DNA from: Bacteroides faecis MAJ27
GTDB lineage: Bacteria; Bacteroidota; Bacteroidia; Bacteroidales; Bacteroidaceae
Assembly (NCBI RefSeq): GCF_900106755.1
Contig: NZ_FNNN01000024.1
Coordinates: 29,424 to 93,423 of the forward strand
Length of the DNA: 64,000 bases
Direction of reading: 5' to 3'
Below the pieces are notes generated by a model, which worked only from the letters and a program-made list of their open reading frames with translations, was not told the origin of the DNA and searched no databases. The stretch's first letter is position 1. Every line of letters starts with the position of its first letter. The translations under genes were made by a program, and so were the position numbers. Positions 17,230 through 27,400 of the stretch are shown one piece after another.

Positions 17230-17802
17230 ATGAATCCATTCAACGTAAAAGATAATACAACAATAGATACAGGAAAACTGGAAAAGATATTTCTGGAAGA
17301 AGGTATCTGCAAGAAGCTAAAAAAAAACGACTATCTGATCCGGCAGAATGAAAAGAACAGTCAGATAGGATTCGTTTCATCCGGCATCTTCCGCCTGTCA
17401 CACATCGATGGAAACGCCAATGAATGGATTGTCGGCTATAGTTTCAAAGACGACTTTGTCTGCGATTACCCTTCTTTGATGAGCAAGACAAATTCTACAG
17501 TCAACATACAAGCATCTACAGCCTGCGAAGTTTATCTCCTCACTTCAGACAGACTTAACCAGTTTTGGGAAACAGACATGGATACTCAACGTCTGGGAAG
17601 ACAAATAGCAGAAAATATGTTTGCAGAAATATACCAGCGTTTATTAGGTTTTTACTGCGATACTCCCGAACAGCGTTATCAGACTCTGATGAAGCGATGT
17701 CCTGATTTGCAAAAACATCTATCCCTGAAAGAAATAGCCCAGTTTTTGGGAATCACCTCTGAAACATTGAGCAGAATACGGAGAAAACAGCTATTTAAAT
17801 AA
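17230..17802 (+). CDS. Crp/Fnr-family transcriptional regulator
   Basis: The protein has 190 residues from the ATG at 17230 (ATG at 17212 is possible but sits on the promoter). An N-terminal cyclic-nucleotide-binding-like domain ('LKKNDYLIRQNEKNSQIGFVSSGIFRLSHIDGNANEWIVGYSFKDDFVCDYPSL') is followed by the C-terminal HTH ('HLSLKEIAQFLGITSETLSRIRRKQLF'). There are no Cys residues in the position of the Fnr Fe-S cluster, so an oxygen-sensing role is not supported. It is a paralogue-like relative of the gene at 2816. Its targets are unknown; the divergent acetyltransferase at 16969 is one candidate. Confidence 0.88.
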   Translation: MNPFNVKDNTTIDTGKLEKIFLEEGICKKLKKNDYLIRQNEKNSQIGFVSSGIFRLSHIDGNANEWIVGYSFKDDFVCDYPSLMSKTNSTVNIQASTACEVYLLTSDRLNQFWETDMDTQRLGRQIAENMFAEIYQRLLGFYCDTPEQRYQTLMKRCPDLQKHLSLKEIAQFLGITSETLSRIRRKQLFK

Positions 17803-17879
17803 AAGTCTTGACTTTGGTCAATGTTTTCTTGTCGTATATGCCCTAATATTGCCACCGTAAACAGTAAATTGGCAAAGAT

Positions 17880-18737
17880 ATGGCAACTTATATTCATTTT
17901 GGCAAACAACCCGATGTACTGAAACATCTGGTACTTTGCGAAGTTCTTCGCAGAGAGAGTTCATCAATCTATGTAGAAACAAATTCTGCCTGTGCTATTT
18001 ATCCGATGAAACAAACTCCGGAACAGCAATATGGCATTTATCATTTCTTAGAAAAAGTGGCAGAAGGCGACAATCAAGATTTAAAAGACTCCACTTACTT
18101 TCAGCTGGAATATACAGAAATGCAGGGAGGCTGCTATTTAGGCTCTCCGGCTTTAGCCATGAAAATAGCAGGAAGGAAGGCACAAAGATTTATATTCTTT
18201 GATCTCGAAAAGAGTGCTCTGGATAATGTAGCACTGTTTGCGGAACGAGCAGATCTACTTCCTTCTGTCCACCTGTATCACACCGATTCCCTTGAAGGAG
18301 TCATAGCCCTACTGCCTTCGCTGCGTAAAGACACTTTCGTTCATATCGACCCTTATGAGATTGACAAGAAAGGAACATCCGGACTAACTTATCTGGATCT
18401 ATTAATAGAAGCTACCCGATTGGGAATGAAGTGCTTATTATGGTATGGCTTCATGACTCTAAACGATAAAAGCTATCTGAATTCATACATTATGCCCCGG
18501 CTAAAAGATGCAGGAATCAAAGAGTATACTTGTGTAGAGCTAATAATGAAATCTATCAGACAAGATACGGTATTATACAATCCCGGTATTATAGGCAGCG
18601 GCATTCTGGCTACAAACTTATCGCAACAATCAAAGAAGATTATTCTTGATTATAGTGATATGCTGGTTCGTCTCTACCAGAACGCAACATACAAGGATAA
18701 GGATGGAAGCCTATACAGAGATAAGCCCTTCAACTAA
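17880..18737 (+). CDS. RlmJ-like protein (putative methyltransferase-related)
   Basis: The protein has 285 residues. The layout resembles RlmJ, the 23S rRNA adenine-N6 methyltransferase: 'FGKQPDVLKHLVLCEVL' corresponds to the 'ADVLKH' start, then 'IYVETNSACAIYPM', 'GGCYLGSPALAMKIAG', 'FFDLEK', 'TDSLEGVIALLPS' and 'FVHIDPYEIDKKG'. The catalytic motif of RlmJ is DPPY; here one Pro is absent (DPYE), so activity on rRNA A2030 is uncertain. It overlaps the convergent Lrp-type gene by 4 bases at the 3' ends. Confidence 0.6.
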   Translation: MATYIHFGKQPDVLKHLVLCEVLRRESSSIYVETNSACAIYPMKQTPEQQYGIYHFLEKVAEGDNQDLKDSTYFQLEYTEMQGGCYLGSPALAMKIAGRKAQRFIFFDLEKSALDNVALFAERADLLPSVHLYHTDSLEGVIALLPSLRKDTFVHIDPYEIDKKGTSGLTYLDLLIEATRLGMKCLLWYGFMTLNDKSYLNSYIMPRLKDAGIKEYTCVELIMKSIRQDTVLYNPGIIGSGILATNLSQQSKKIILDYSDMLVRLYQNATYKDKDGSLYRDKPFN

Positions 18738-19204
18738 ATATGGATTCCATACCGATGCTTCACTTCCGCCATCACAAATGTGCTTTCCAGTGAACCCAAG
18801 CTATCGATAGTCCCCAGTATATTAAGGATGAACTCTTGGTAATATTTCATATTGGGAGCATGAATCTTCAGCAAGTAATCATAGCTGCCCGATATATTAT
18901 AGCATTCGGTCACCTCGGGAATATCCTGTATGATCCGGGTAAACTCAGCCGCAATATCCCTGTTTAGCCGCCTTAGTTTGACACTGCAAAAGACTACAAA
19001 GCCCTGATTCAGTTTCTCTGCATCCAGCACAGCTATATACTTCTTTATATATCCTCCGCTTTCAAGACGTTTGAGTCGTTCGAAAACAGGAGTTGATGAA
19101 AGACTTACCCGCGCAGCCAACTCTTTAGTCGTCAATCGCGCATTCTCTTGCAAAGTACGAAGTATCTGCAAATCCACTTTATCCAATTTCTCAAAAGTAT
19201 CCAT
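18734..19204 (-). CDS. Lrp/AsnC-family transcriptional regulator
   Basis: The protein has 156 residues. The N-terminal winged HTH is 'LDKVDLQILRTLQENARLTTKELAARVSLSSTPVFERLKRLESGGYIKKYIAVLDAEKL', and the C-terminal RAM (ligand) domain is 'DIPEVTECYNISGSYDYLLKIHAPNMKYYQEFILN'. Members of the family sense amino acids and often act as octamers. It is divergent from metY with a shared 178-base control region containing a 24-base palindrome in its own leader, so it is likely autoregulated and may control metY in response to methionine or a related amino acid. Confidence 0.93.
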   Translation of the reverse strand: MDTFEKLDKVDLQILRTLQENARLTTKELAARVSLSSTPVFERLKRLESGGYIKKYIAVLDAEKLNQGFVVFCSVKLRRLNRDIAAEFTRIIQDIPEVTECYNISGSYDYLLKIHAPNMKYYQEFILNILGTIDSLGSLESTFVMAEVKHRYGIHI

Positions 19205-19236
19205 AAGAAAAATATTCTTCTAACAGGTGATTTTAA

Positions 19237-19260
19237 AGAATAAGACAATCGTCTTATTCT
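19237..19260. promoter_or_regulatory. Palindromic operator between lrp-type gene and metY
   Basis: The arms AGAATAAGAC and GTCTTATTCT are perfect, with a 4-base centre. It lies between the minus-strand -7 box TATTTTTG (19272-19279) and the lrp-type ATG at 19204, so binding would block transcription of the regulator gene. Size and AT-rich symmetry suit an Lrp/AsnC site. Confidence 0.6.
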
Positions 19261-19306
19261 GTATAACGATACAAAAATAGTATTATTTTCTATATTTCAG
19301 TTATAT

Positions 19307-19338
19307 ATTGTTCGATATTTCTACGCTCCATAACTTTG
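19307..19338 (+). promoter_or_regulatory. metY promoter
   Basis: ATTG (19307-19310) and TAACTTTG (19331-19338) are separated by 20 bases. The ATG of metY is at 19383, giving a leader of about 37 bases. Confidence 0.65.
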
Positions 19339-19382
19339 CAAGAAAATAAAGAGAGAACATTAAACTTAAAAAGCATACGATT

Positions 19383-20669
19383 ATGGAAAGAAAGAATTTA
19401 CACTTTGAGACATTACAGGTTCATGTAGGACAAGAACAAGCAGATCCGACAACAGATGCACGCGCAGTACCTATTTATCAGACTACTTCTTATGTATTCC
19501 ATAATTCGGCTCATGCAGCCGCACGTTTCGGTCTGCAAGATCCGGGTAATATCTATGGGCGTCTGACCAACTCCACCCAAGGTGTTTTTGAAGAACGGGT
19601 AGCTGTCCTCGAAGGAGGGATAGCAGGGCTGGCGGTTGCTTCCGGCGCCGCCGCAATTACTTATGCTTTCGAAAACATCACTCGCGCAGGCGACCACATC
19701 GTAGCTGCCAAGACAATTTACGGGGGAAGTTATAACTTGCTGGCACACACGTTACCCAACTATGGAGTTACTACCACGTTCGTTGACCCGAGCGACCTTT
19801 CCAACTTTGAGAAAGCGATTCAGGAAAATACAAAAGCCATATTTATCGAGACACTCGGAAATCCGAATTCCAATATTATCGATATAGAAGCCGTGTCCGC
19901 AATTGCTCACAGCCATAAAATACCGTTGATCATAGATAACACATTCGGCACTCCCTATTTAATTCGTCCTATCGAACATGGTGCAGACATCGTCGTGCAT
20001 TCTGCAACCAAATTCATTGGCGGTCATGGCAGTTCATTGGGAGGAGTAATCGTTGATTCCGGAAAATTCGACTGGGTAGCTTCCGGAAAATTCCCGCAAC
20101 TGACAGAACCCGACCCAAGTTATCACGGAGTACGCTTTGTAGATGCTGCCGGTCCTGCCGCTTACGTCACCCGTATCCGCGCCACTTTGCTACGTGATAC
20201 GGGAGCGACTATCAGTCCGTTCAATGCTTTTATATTGCTGCAAGGTCTGGAAACACTTTCACTGCGTGTAGAGCGCCATGTAGAAAACGCACTAAAAGTT
20301 GTGAACTTCCTGAATAATCATCCAAAGGTGAAGAAAGTCAACCATCCTTCACTTCCCGATCATCCGGATCATGCGCTCTATCAACGCTATTTCCCGAATG
20401 GCGCAGGTTCAATCTTTACTTTTGAAGTAAAAGGCGGACAAGAAGAGGCACACCGTTTTATCGACAGTCTGGAAATTTTCTCATTACTGGCTAATGTAGC
20501 CGACGTAAAATCACTGGTTATCCATCCGGCAAGCACTACCCATTCGCAACTCAATGCACAGGAGCTTGCGGAACAGGAAATTTATCCGGGAACGGTACGT
20601 TTGTCCATCGGGACAGAACATATCAATGATTTGATTGCTGACCTGGATCAGGCACTTGCCAAAATCTGA
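19383..20669 (+). CDS. metY: O-acetylhomoserine sulfhydrylase
   Basis: The protein has 428 residues, a PLP enzyme of the Cys/Met metabolism family (cystathionine gamma-synthase fold). Key points: 'YQTTSYVFHNSAHAAARFGLQDPGNIYGRLTNSTQGVFEERVAVLEGG' near the start, the substrate loop 'IFIETLGNPNSNIIDIEAVSAIAH', and the Schiff-base Lys in 'VVHSATKFIGGHGSSLGGVIVDSG'. The internal length (about 30 residues longer than MetB) and 'KFPQLTEPDPSYHG' favour MetY, which makes homocysteine from O-acetylhomoserine and sulfide. MetA in this window (57236) carries the acetyl-type residue, so the two steps match. Divergent from an Lrp-type regulator. Confidence 0.95.
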   Translation: MERKNLHFETLQVHVGQEQADPTTDARAVPIYQTTSYVFHNSAHAAARFGLQDPGNIYGRLTNSTQGVFEERVAVLEGGIAGLAVASGAAAITYAFENITRAGDHIVAAKTIYGGSYNLLAHTLPNYGVTTTFVDPSDLSNFEKAIQENTKAIFIETLGNPNSNIIDIEAVSAIAHSHKIPLIIDNTFGTPYLIRPIEHGADIVVHSATKFIGGHGSSLGGVIVDSGKFDWVASGKFPQLTEPDPSYHGVRFVDAAGPAAYVTRIRATLLRDTGATISPFNAFILLQGLETLSLRVERHVENALKVVNFLNNHPKVKKVNHPSLPDHPDHALYQRYFPNGAGSIFTFEVKGGQEEAHRFIDSLEIFSLLANVADVKSLVIHPASTTHSQLNAQELAEQEIYPGTVRLSIGTEHINDLIADLDQALAKI

Positions 20670-20729
20670 GGATTGAACTTTCCATCACCGTGATACGTTA
20701 TAACAATATAACATTAAAACATTGCAGTT

Positions 20730-20969
20730 ATGGAAAAATATTTAATACACAGCAACGAACTGCATCTGATAGACGCAGGAAAAATCCACCAGGCAGTAGA
20801 AAAAATGGTGGAATCACTTGATCTTGCCGCAGGATCAACCAGTAATTTTGATCTCTATCAGGTCGTAGAAAGCTACTTTAAAGACCTCGAAAAAAGGAGG
20901 AAGATCAACCATGTACTGGGAATCAAAGAAGACCGATATGAATTTGCTGAAGACTTCGGCATAAAATAA
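20730..20969 (+). CDS. Small hypothetical protein (79 residues)
   Basis: The protein begins MEKYLIHSNELHLIDAGK and is mainly helical and acidic: 'KIHQAVEKMVESLDLA' and 'QVVESYFKDLEKRRKINHVLG'. There is no signal peptide, membrane segment or known motif. It starts 60 bases after metY on the same strand with no terminator between, so it is probably co-transcribed; a link to methionine metabolism is only positional. A bidirectional terminator follows. Confidence 0.65.
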   Translation: MEKYLIHSNELHLIDAGKIHQAVEKMVESLDLAAGSTSNFDLYQVVESYFKDLEKRRKINHVLGIKEDRYEFAEDFGIK

Positions 20970-21007
20970 AAGAAATTTTCCAATCACACCAGACAAACTG
21001 TTCATAT

Positions 21008-21046
21008 AAAACGAGAGAGCCTCACCCAAGTGAAACTCTCTCGTTT
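21008..21046. terminator. Bidirectional terminator between metY unit and mscS-like gene
   Basis: The inverted repeat AAACGAGAGAG/CTCTCTCGTTT has an inner CTCAC/GTGA pairing and ends in TTTT on the plus strand and in T's on the minus strand. It lies between two convergent genes. Confidence 0.8.
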
Positions 21047-21066
21047 TAGCATATATAGCATAGAAA

Positions 21067-21978
21067 TCAATTGCCCTGGTGCACTGTAAGTTGCGGGAAC
21101 GGGAAGTTGATACCTTTTTCATTAAAGGTTTCATAAATAGTCTTGTTTATATCAAAATAAACTCCCCAATAATCTGCTGTATTCACCCAAACTCGTGCCA
21201 CCACATTCACACTGCTGGCATCCAACGCATGAAGAGCTATAAACGGAGCCGGATCACTCAGAATCCGCTTATCAGACGTCAAAATATCACGGACAATCTG
21301 CTGTACCTTATTATAATCTTCTCCGTAATCGACTCCGACAATCCATTCTACACGGCGGGTAGTCTGTGTATTGTAGTTTGTTACGACTCCACTGCTCATT
21401 GCGCCGTTTGGTATATAGATCACTTTATTGTCTCCGGTAGTCAAAATCGTATGGAATATCTGTATTTCCTTCACGGTTCCGGAAACTCCCTGACTTTCAA
21501 TCCAGTCTCCTACCTTATAAGGCTTGAAGAGCAATACGATCAGTCCTCCGGCAAAGTTCTGCAAATTTCCGGACAATGCCATACCTACGGCCACACCGGC
21601 AGAAGCCAGCAAAGCAGCAAACGAAGTTGTTTCAACTCCCAAAGCTCCGACTACGGAAATGATTAAAAGAATAGTCAACAGGATGTTTACCAAGCTTTTC
21701 ACAAAAGTCTTGATACTTACATCGACTTTTCTTCTGTCCATCAGACGTCCGACAAATCTGTTGAGCATTGATATCAGGAAACGTCCTACAGTGAAGACAA
21801 TGGCTGCAATCAGGATACGTTCTCCGGCACGGATACCGAAGTCTACCAATTGTTGGGTGATAAGAGTAAGCTTGTCCAGTCCATCCGCATTGGCAATCGC
21901 CTCTTCCATTAATTTATCTGCGACGATTTGCGTTGAATCAGCAAGCTGTGTTGCTGTCGCTTGAAATAATAGTAGCAT
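21067..21978 (-). CDS. MscS-family mechanosensitive channel
   Basis: The protein has 303 residues. Three hydrophobic segments lie in the first ~150 residues, with the pore helix 'SFAALLASAGVAVGMALSGNLQNFAGGLIVLLFKPYKVGDWIE' (Gly/Ala packing typical of TM3). The beta domain follows ('GVSGTVKEIQIFHTILTTGDNKVIYIPNGAMSSGVVTNYN'), and the C-terminal domain ends 'KGINFPFPQLTVH'. It is the usual size for small MscS channels, which release solutes during osmotic downshock from the inner membrane. A -7 box TAACTTTG lies on the minus strand at 22034-22041. Convergent with the metY unit. Confidence 0.95.
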   Translation of the reverse strand: MLLLFQATATQLADSTQIVADKLMEEAIANADGLDKLTLITQQLVDFGIRAGERILIAAIVFTVGRFLISMLNRFVGRLMDRRKVDVSIKTFVKSLVNILLTILLIISVVGALGVETTSFAALLASAGVAVGMALSGNLQNFAGGLIVLLFKPYKVGDWIESQGVSGTVKEIQIFHTILTTGDNKVIYIPNGAMSSGVVTNYNTQTTRRVEWIVGVDYGEDYNKVQQIVRDILTSDKRILSDPAPFIALHALDASSVNVVARVWVNTADYWGVYFDINKTIYETFNEKGINFPFPQLTVHQGN

Positions 21979-22070
21979 AATTGATATATATTAAAATGAA
22001 TAAATCCCTATCTTGCTATATTTTAACAAACGACAAAGTTATATTGTTTTTAGCAAATCTAAAAGTTTTT

Positions 22071-22102
22071 TTTGCTTTCCTCCCGCAAAAGCTGTAATTT
22101 TG
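22071..22102 (+). promoter_or_regulatory. Promoter of the riboswitch-controlled thiamine receptor
   Basis: TTTG (22071-22074), 20 bases, TAATTTTG (22095-22102). This is the best match to the Bacteroides consensus in the window. Transcription would start about 22109, just ahead of the TPP aptamer. A sister promoter precedes the second riboswitch. Confidence 0.8.
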
Positions 22103-22111
22103 TCACCGATT

Positions 22112-22193
22112 CACAAAGTAGGGGTGCCTTAACATGACGGGCTGAGAACATACCCATAGAATCTGAACCGGGTAATGCCGGCGTAGAGAACCA
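22112..22193 (+). ncRNA. TPP riboswitch (thi box) 1
   Basis: All conserved blocks of the TPP aptamer are present in order: GGGGTGCC (22121-22128), GGCTGAGA (22139-22146), ACCCATAGAATCTGA (22152-22166), CGGGTAATGCCGGCG (22169-22183) and AGAGAA. The aptamer ends only ~15 bases before the start codon at 22207, so TPP binding probably hides the start region and blocks translation of the receptor. I see no terminator hairpin between aptamer and gene. Confidence 0.95.
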
Positions 22194-22206
22194 ATTAATA
22201 AGCAAG

Positions 22207-24444
22207 ATGAAAAAAAATATGATGATGGCCGTCGCCTTATTGGGCGCAGGCTTCCCTGTCCATGCACAAACGAGTGCAGTATCAGACAGTCTGAAAGTAA
22301 TCAACCTGCAAGAGGTGCAGGTAGTATCCACCCGTGCTACAGCAAAAACTCCCGTAGCATTTACCAATATAGGCAAAGCCGAACTTAAAAAGGTGAACTT
22401 CGGACAGGATATCCCTTACCTGTTGAGTATGACTCCTTCCACACTCACCACCTCGGATGCGGGGTCGGGAATCGGTTATACGACACTTCGTGTACGCGGA
22501 ACGGATGGCACACGTATCAACATCACCGTCAATGGTATCCCCATGAATGACGCTGAGAGCCATAACCTGTTTTGGGTAAATATGCCCGACTTCTCTTCTT
22601 CTGTAAAAGATATGCAGGTACAACGTGGTGCAGGCACATCGACCAATGGAGCCGGTGCATTCGGAGCCAGTGTCAATATGCAGACCGAAGGTGCATCTAT
22701 GAAACCGTATGCAGAATTCAACGGTTCTTATGGTTCTTTCAACACGCACAAGGAAACCGTTAAAGTGGGAACCGGACTGCTGAACAACCACTGGACATTC
22801 GATGCCCGCCTCTCCAATATCGGTACGGACGGTTACATCGACCGTGCTTCAGTCAATCTCAGTTCGTACTATCTGCAAGGAGGATATTTTGCAGAAAACA
22901 CATCTGTCAAACTCATCGCATTTTCCGGAAAAGAAAAGACTTATCATGCGTGGAACTACGCCAGCAAGGAGGAAATGCAGGAATTCGGAAGACGTTATAA
23001 TTCCTGTGGGGAGTATAAAGGAGACGACGGAAAGAAACATTATTATGCTGACCAGACAGATAATTATCTACAAAAGAACTATCAACTTATTTTCAATCAT
23101 AGTTTCTCTACCGCATGGAATCTGAACGCAGCCTTGCACTATACCAAAGGAGACGGCTACTATGAAGAGTACAAAGACAGTAGCTATCTGGTAACATACG
23201 GGCTGAAACCATTTACAATGGATGGAAAAGAAGTTTCGAAAAGCGATCTGGTCCGCCAAAAGAAAATGGACAATAAGTTTGGCGGAGGTGTATTCTCCCT
23301 CAATTATACCAACCACCGGCTGACAGCTTCCTTGGGCGGAGGCTTGAATCAGTACCGGGGCAGCAACTTTGGAAGAGTGACCTGGGTGAAGAACTACATC
23401 GGCGCATTATCTCCCGAACACGAATACTATCGTAACCAATCGAAGAAAACCGATGGCAACATCTACCTGAAAGCAACTTACGACCTGTCCAAAGGCCTAA
23501 GTGCCTATGCCGATCTCCAATACCGGCATATAGACTACACCATCGACGGGACAAATGACAAATACGACTGGAATAAAAACACGTTGCGACCACTCGCCAT
23601 AGACAAGAAATTCGACTTCTTCAACCCGAAAGTCGGACTGAACTGGAATATCAACTCCAACCATCGCATCTATGCCTCTTTCTCCGTTGCCCAAAAAGAA
23701 CCGACAAGAAACAACTATACCGATGGCAATCCGGACAGCTACCCGAAAGCCGAAAAGCTGCTCGACTACGAAGCCGGATATACCTTTGCCACTCATTGGC
23801 TGACAGCAGGTGCCAATTTTTACTACATGGATTATACCGACCAGCTTGTCCTCACCGGTGCACTAAATGATATTGGTGAAGCTCTGACTGAAAACGTTCC
23901 GGACAGTTACCGGATGGGAATCGAACTCATGTTAGGCATCAAGCCGTGCAAATGGTTCCAGTGGGATATCAATGCCACATGGAGCAAAAACCGTATCAAA
24001 AATTTCGTAGAAAACATTCCCATATACGATGATGACTGGAACTTATTGGATGTCGCAAGCGTTTCTCATAAGAGTACCCGAATCGCTTTTTCACCAGATT
24101 TCCTGCTAAACAACCGTTTCGCTTTTACGTATCAGGGATTCGAAGCCTCTCTTCAATCTCAGTTTGTCGGTAAGCAATACATGACAAACGCCGAAGTAGA
24201 AGCATTGACACTGGATAAGTATTTTGTAAACAACCTGAATCTGGCTTATACATTCAAGCCCCGCAAGGTAGCGAAAGAAATCACTTTGGGTGTGACCGTC
24301 TATAATCTCTTCAACGAAGAATATGAGAATAACGGCTGGGCATCCAGTTCATACGATAAGGACGTGAATCATAGAATAGATTCTGCCGGATATGCTGCCC
24401 AGGCGGGAACAAACGTTATGGGACATGTGTCTTTCCGTTTTTAA
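22207..24444 (+). CDS. TonB-dependent outer-membrane thiamine receptor (OMthi type)
   Basis: The protein has 745 residues. The signal peptide ends at 'VHAQ'; a TonB-box-like 'VINLQEVQVVSTRA' follows, then the plug ('YLLSMTPSTLTTSD', 'TTLRVRGTDGTRINITVNGIPMNDAESHNLFWVNMPD', 'QRGAGTSTNGAGAFGASVNMQT') and a long barrel ending in 'HVSFRF'. Its leader is a TPP riboswitch, which indicates a thiamine-related substrate, and the inner-membrane carrier and pyrophosphokinase under a second TPP riboswitch lie 12 kb on. It corresponds by context to the OMthi receptor described in B. thetaiotaomicron. It lacks the SusC N-terminal domain. A terminator follows. Confidence 0.93.
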   Translation: MKKNMMMAVALLGAGFPVHAQTSAVSDSLKVINLQEVQVVSTRATAKTPVAFTNIGKAELKKVNFGQDIPYLLSMTPSTLTTSDAGSGIGYTTLRVRGTDGTRINITVNGIPMNDAESHNLFWVNMPDFSSSVKDMQVQRGAGTSTNGAGAFGASVNMQTEGASMKPYAEFNGSYGSFNTHKETVKVGTGLLNNHWTFDARLSNIGTDGYIDRASVNLSSYYLQGGYFAENTSVKLIAFSGKEKTYHAWNYASKEEMQEFGRRYNSCGEYKGDDGKKHYYADQTDNYLQKNYQLIFNHSFSTAWNLNAALHYTKGDGYYEEYKDSSYLVTYGLKPFTMDGKEVSKSDLVRQKKMDNKFGGGVFSLNYTNHRLTASLGGGLNQYRGSNFGRVTWVKNYIGALSPEHEYYRNQSKKTDGNIYLKATYDLSKGLSAYADLQYRHIDYTIDGTNDKYDWNKNTLRPLAIDKKFDFFNPKVGLNWNINSNHRIYASFSVAQKEPTRNNYTDGNPDSYPKAEKLLDYEAGYTFATHWLTAGANFYYMDYTDQLVLTGALNDIGEALTENVPDSYRMGIELMLGIKPCKWFQWDINATWSKNRIKNFVENIPIYDDDWNLLDVASVSHKSTRIAFSPDFLLNNRFAFTYQGFEASLQSQFVGKQYMTNAEVEALTLDKYFVNNLNLAYTFKPRKVAKEITLGVTVYNLFNEEYENNGWASSSYDKDVNHRIDSAGYAAQAGTNVMGHVSFRF

Positions 24445-24469
24445 CAATAACAATTCAAACAGATAGTAC

Positions 24470-24498
24470 AGAAGCCGCCAACATGAAACGCGGCTTCT
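24470..24498. terminator. Terminator between thiamine receptor and hybrid sensor gene
   Basis: The perfect 9-bp stem AGAAGCCGC/GCGGCTTCT (24470-24478 with 24490-24498) is followed by TATTTCC on the plus strand. It touches the last base of the convergent hybrid sensor gene. Confidence 0.65.
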
Positions 24499-27400
24499 TA
24501 TTTCCTCATTTTCTCTTCCATATATTTGGAAGGAAGCACCCCAAACTGTGCAACGAACTGCTTACGGAAGGAAATCATCGAATCATATCCTACCATTTCC
24601 GCAACTTCTGTCAGACTGCTATATCGCCTGCTCATGATAATAGATGCAGCTTTACTCATCCGTACTCCATGAATCACCTCTATAATCGACAAACCAGTTT
24701 TCTGCTTAACCTTGCGATAAAGGGTCGGCTGGCTCATATTCAATTGGTCCGTCAGCACTTTTATTGTAAAATTCCGGTTTGATAAATTTTCTTCTATAAT
24801 CTGAAGCATTTTAGGCATAAAAACATCCTGAACATCTTCTGAAGATTCCAGTACCTCTTCATCCAGCATAAGAGTTTTCGCATAAAGTTTTCTTAACAGA
24901 TCACGTTGTTCTATCAACGCTTTCACCTTCTCTTTCAATAACTCCGGATTAAAAGGTTTCATTATATAGTCATCTACCCCTATTTGTAAACTTTTCAACC
25001 GGTCAGCATCCTCTGCTTTAGCTGTTAAAAAGATAACCGGTATATGAAAAGTCCGCTTATTTTCACGAATCTCCCGACTACATTCAAACCCATCTTTAAC
25101 AGGCATCATTATATCAGATATGATTAATTTAGGTATATATTTATCAGCCATAGCCACCCCTTCTTCTCCATTTCCAGCCTCAATAACATTATAATCTTCT
25201 TTAAATAGACTGCATAAATATTCTCTCATCTCATCGTGGTCCTCTATGATCAACAAAAATTCCTTATTATTTTTCACTCTGTTAACGGTCTCCTCCATAG
25301 TCTCATTCTTTTCTGCTATTACTTCTTCCATCGGACGTTCTTCTGTCGTACACTCTTCCAACAAATCTCCCTTCACCGGATCAGGTACCATTTCATATTC
25401 TCCTGGAACAAAATGAGAAAGTCCCACCGGAATGTGCAGAACGAACCGGCTTCCTTCTCCAACACGACTGGTTAACGTTACAAATCCATGATGCAACCCC
25501 ATCGTATGCTTTACAATATGTAATCCAAGACCTATTGACGTGGAATATTGCGGGATACGTTTCCCTGTTACAAACGAATCAAACACGTGCTGTTGCAAAT
25601 CATCAGGTATCCCAACTCCATTATCAGACACTGTTACAAGGCAATAAGGTCTTCCGTCAATTTCCGCCTCTGACACAGCCAGTTCAATACGTCCATTCTG
25701 AGAAGTGTATTTAAAGGCATTTGATAACAAATTTTGAACAGCTGATTCTATTTTCGCCACATCCACCCATAAATACAAAGGCACTGTATCCACCTGGACC
25801 AAAAATTCCCGCTTCTTGACCATAGCCATTTGCAGAAAAGGATTAGCCACCCGGCTAACAATCTCCTTTATATCCGATTCTGACAAATGAAGTTTTATCA
25901 TGCCTCCCTCTATCTTCTGTACATATAGCAGACGATCAACCAATGTCTGTAGAGAAAGACAATTCTTGTGCAATCTGCTAAATGAATCAAACCAATTATC
26001 CGATGGGGTAATGGACTTCATTATATCATGTATAGAAGCAAGTATCAAAGTAAGAGGAGTTCTTAACTCATGAGCAGCATTCATAAAAAAGTTCTCACGT
26101 TCTTCCCGTATATGCCGTTCTGCGTTTCTCTCCAAATTTGCAATCGTCAGTTCATGTTTCAATTGAATCATTTTTTTGAAACGATGTTGCCGCCGCAACA
26201 AACTATAGAAAATATAACCAACCAAAAATAAAACCGAGAAAATCAAAAGCAAACGAAACCAAACGGTCTGGCTCCAATGTGGAAGGATTGTTATCGGCAA
26301 TGCAGTAACGTCTCCTTCCGTATTATTAGGGAACAATGTTTTGACTTCAAAAATATAATAACCGGCAGACAAGTTGGTAAACGAGACCTTACCCGCTTCA
26401 GAAACAATCCAATCTTTTTGATATGGATATAACCGATAGCTATATTTTTGCAGATCCTTCGAAAAAGCCAGATTATTGAAAAGGAGAGAGAAATCACGGT
26501 TTGCATTGACCAGTTCCAAATGGTCAATTGATGCAATATTTGAGTCCAAAACAACTTGCCCTTTTATCTTCTCACCTATATTGATTTGTTTATTATCGAC
26601 TTCCAATCCAGTTAAAAGAGTTTTGCTGGCAATGGTGGCAGATGTCAGTATTTCCGGTTCAAAATAAGTTAAGCTCTTGTTATTTCCCCAAAATAAAGTA
26701 TTCTTAAACAACATCACAGATTTATTGCTACTAGAAATATAATAGTTGTAGAAGACATGTTGTTGTCGGCTATATCTTGAGATACCGGATATACTCCCCA
26801 ACCAAATACGCTTCTTCTCATCTTCCACTATACAATCTATACAATCATTACAAAGTCCATCTTTTACTGTATAAAAAGACGTTATCCTATCTTCGCCCAC
26901 AGGAATGATTCCAAATCCATTTTTATAACCCACATATACAGTTCCGTCAGTACCAGTCAGTAAAGCACTAACTACACGAGCTCCTATATTTTCTTTTTCT
27001 TCATATCCATGAACCATCTTGAATGGACGAACATTGACCTGTGATAATCGTACAATACCTTTTGCTGTCCCTATCCAGATATTCCGCTGTTTATCTTCAC
27101 AAATAGCAGTGACCCATGGCTCTGCATCTTCTTTCAAGGCTTCACGCAATGAGAATAATTCAAAATGACCTGTCTGATGATCAAATAAGTACAATCCGGC
27201 AGAAGTGCATACCCAAAACCGATAACGGGAGTCAATCATTAAGGCCACTATATAGGAGTTTACCTTTTTCCCTAAATAATTGAGCGGATATATATGGAAA
27301 GAATCGGAACTCCAGTCATAACAAATCAAGTTTCCGGAAGCATTTCCAAACCATAAATTAGAACATGAATCTTTGATTGCACAAAACACCGGGACTTCCT

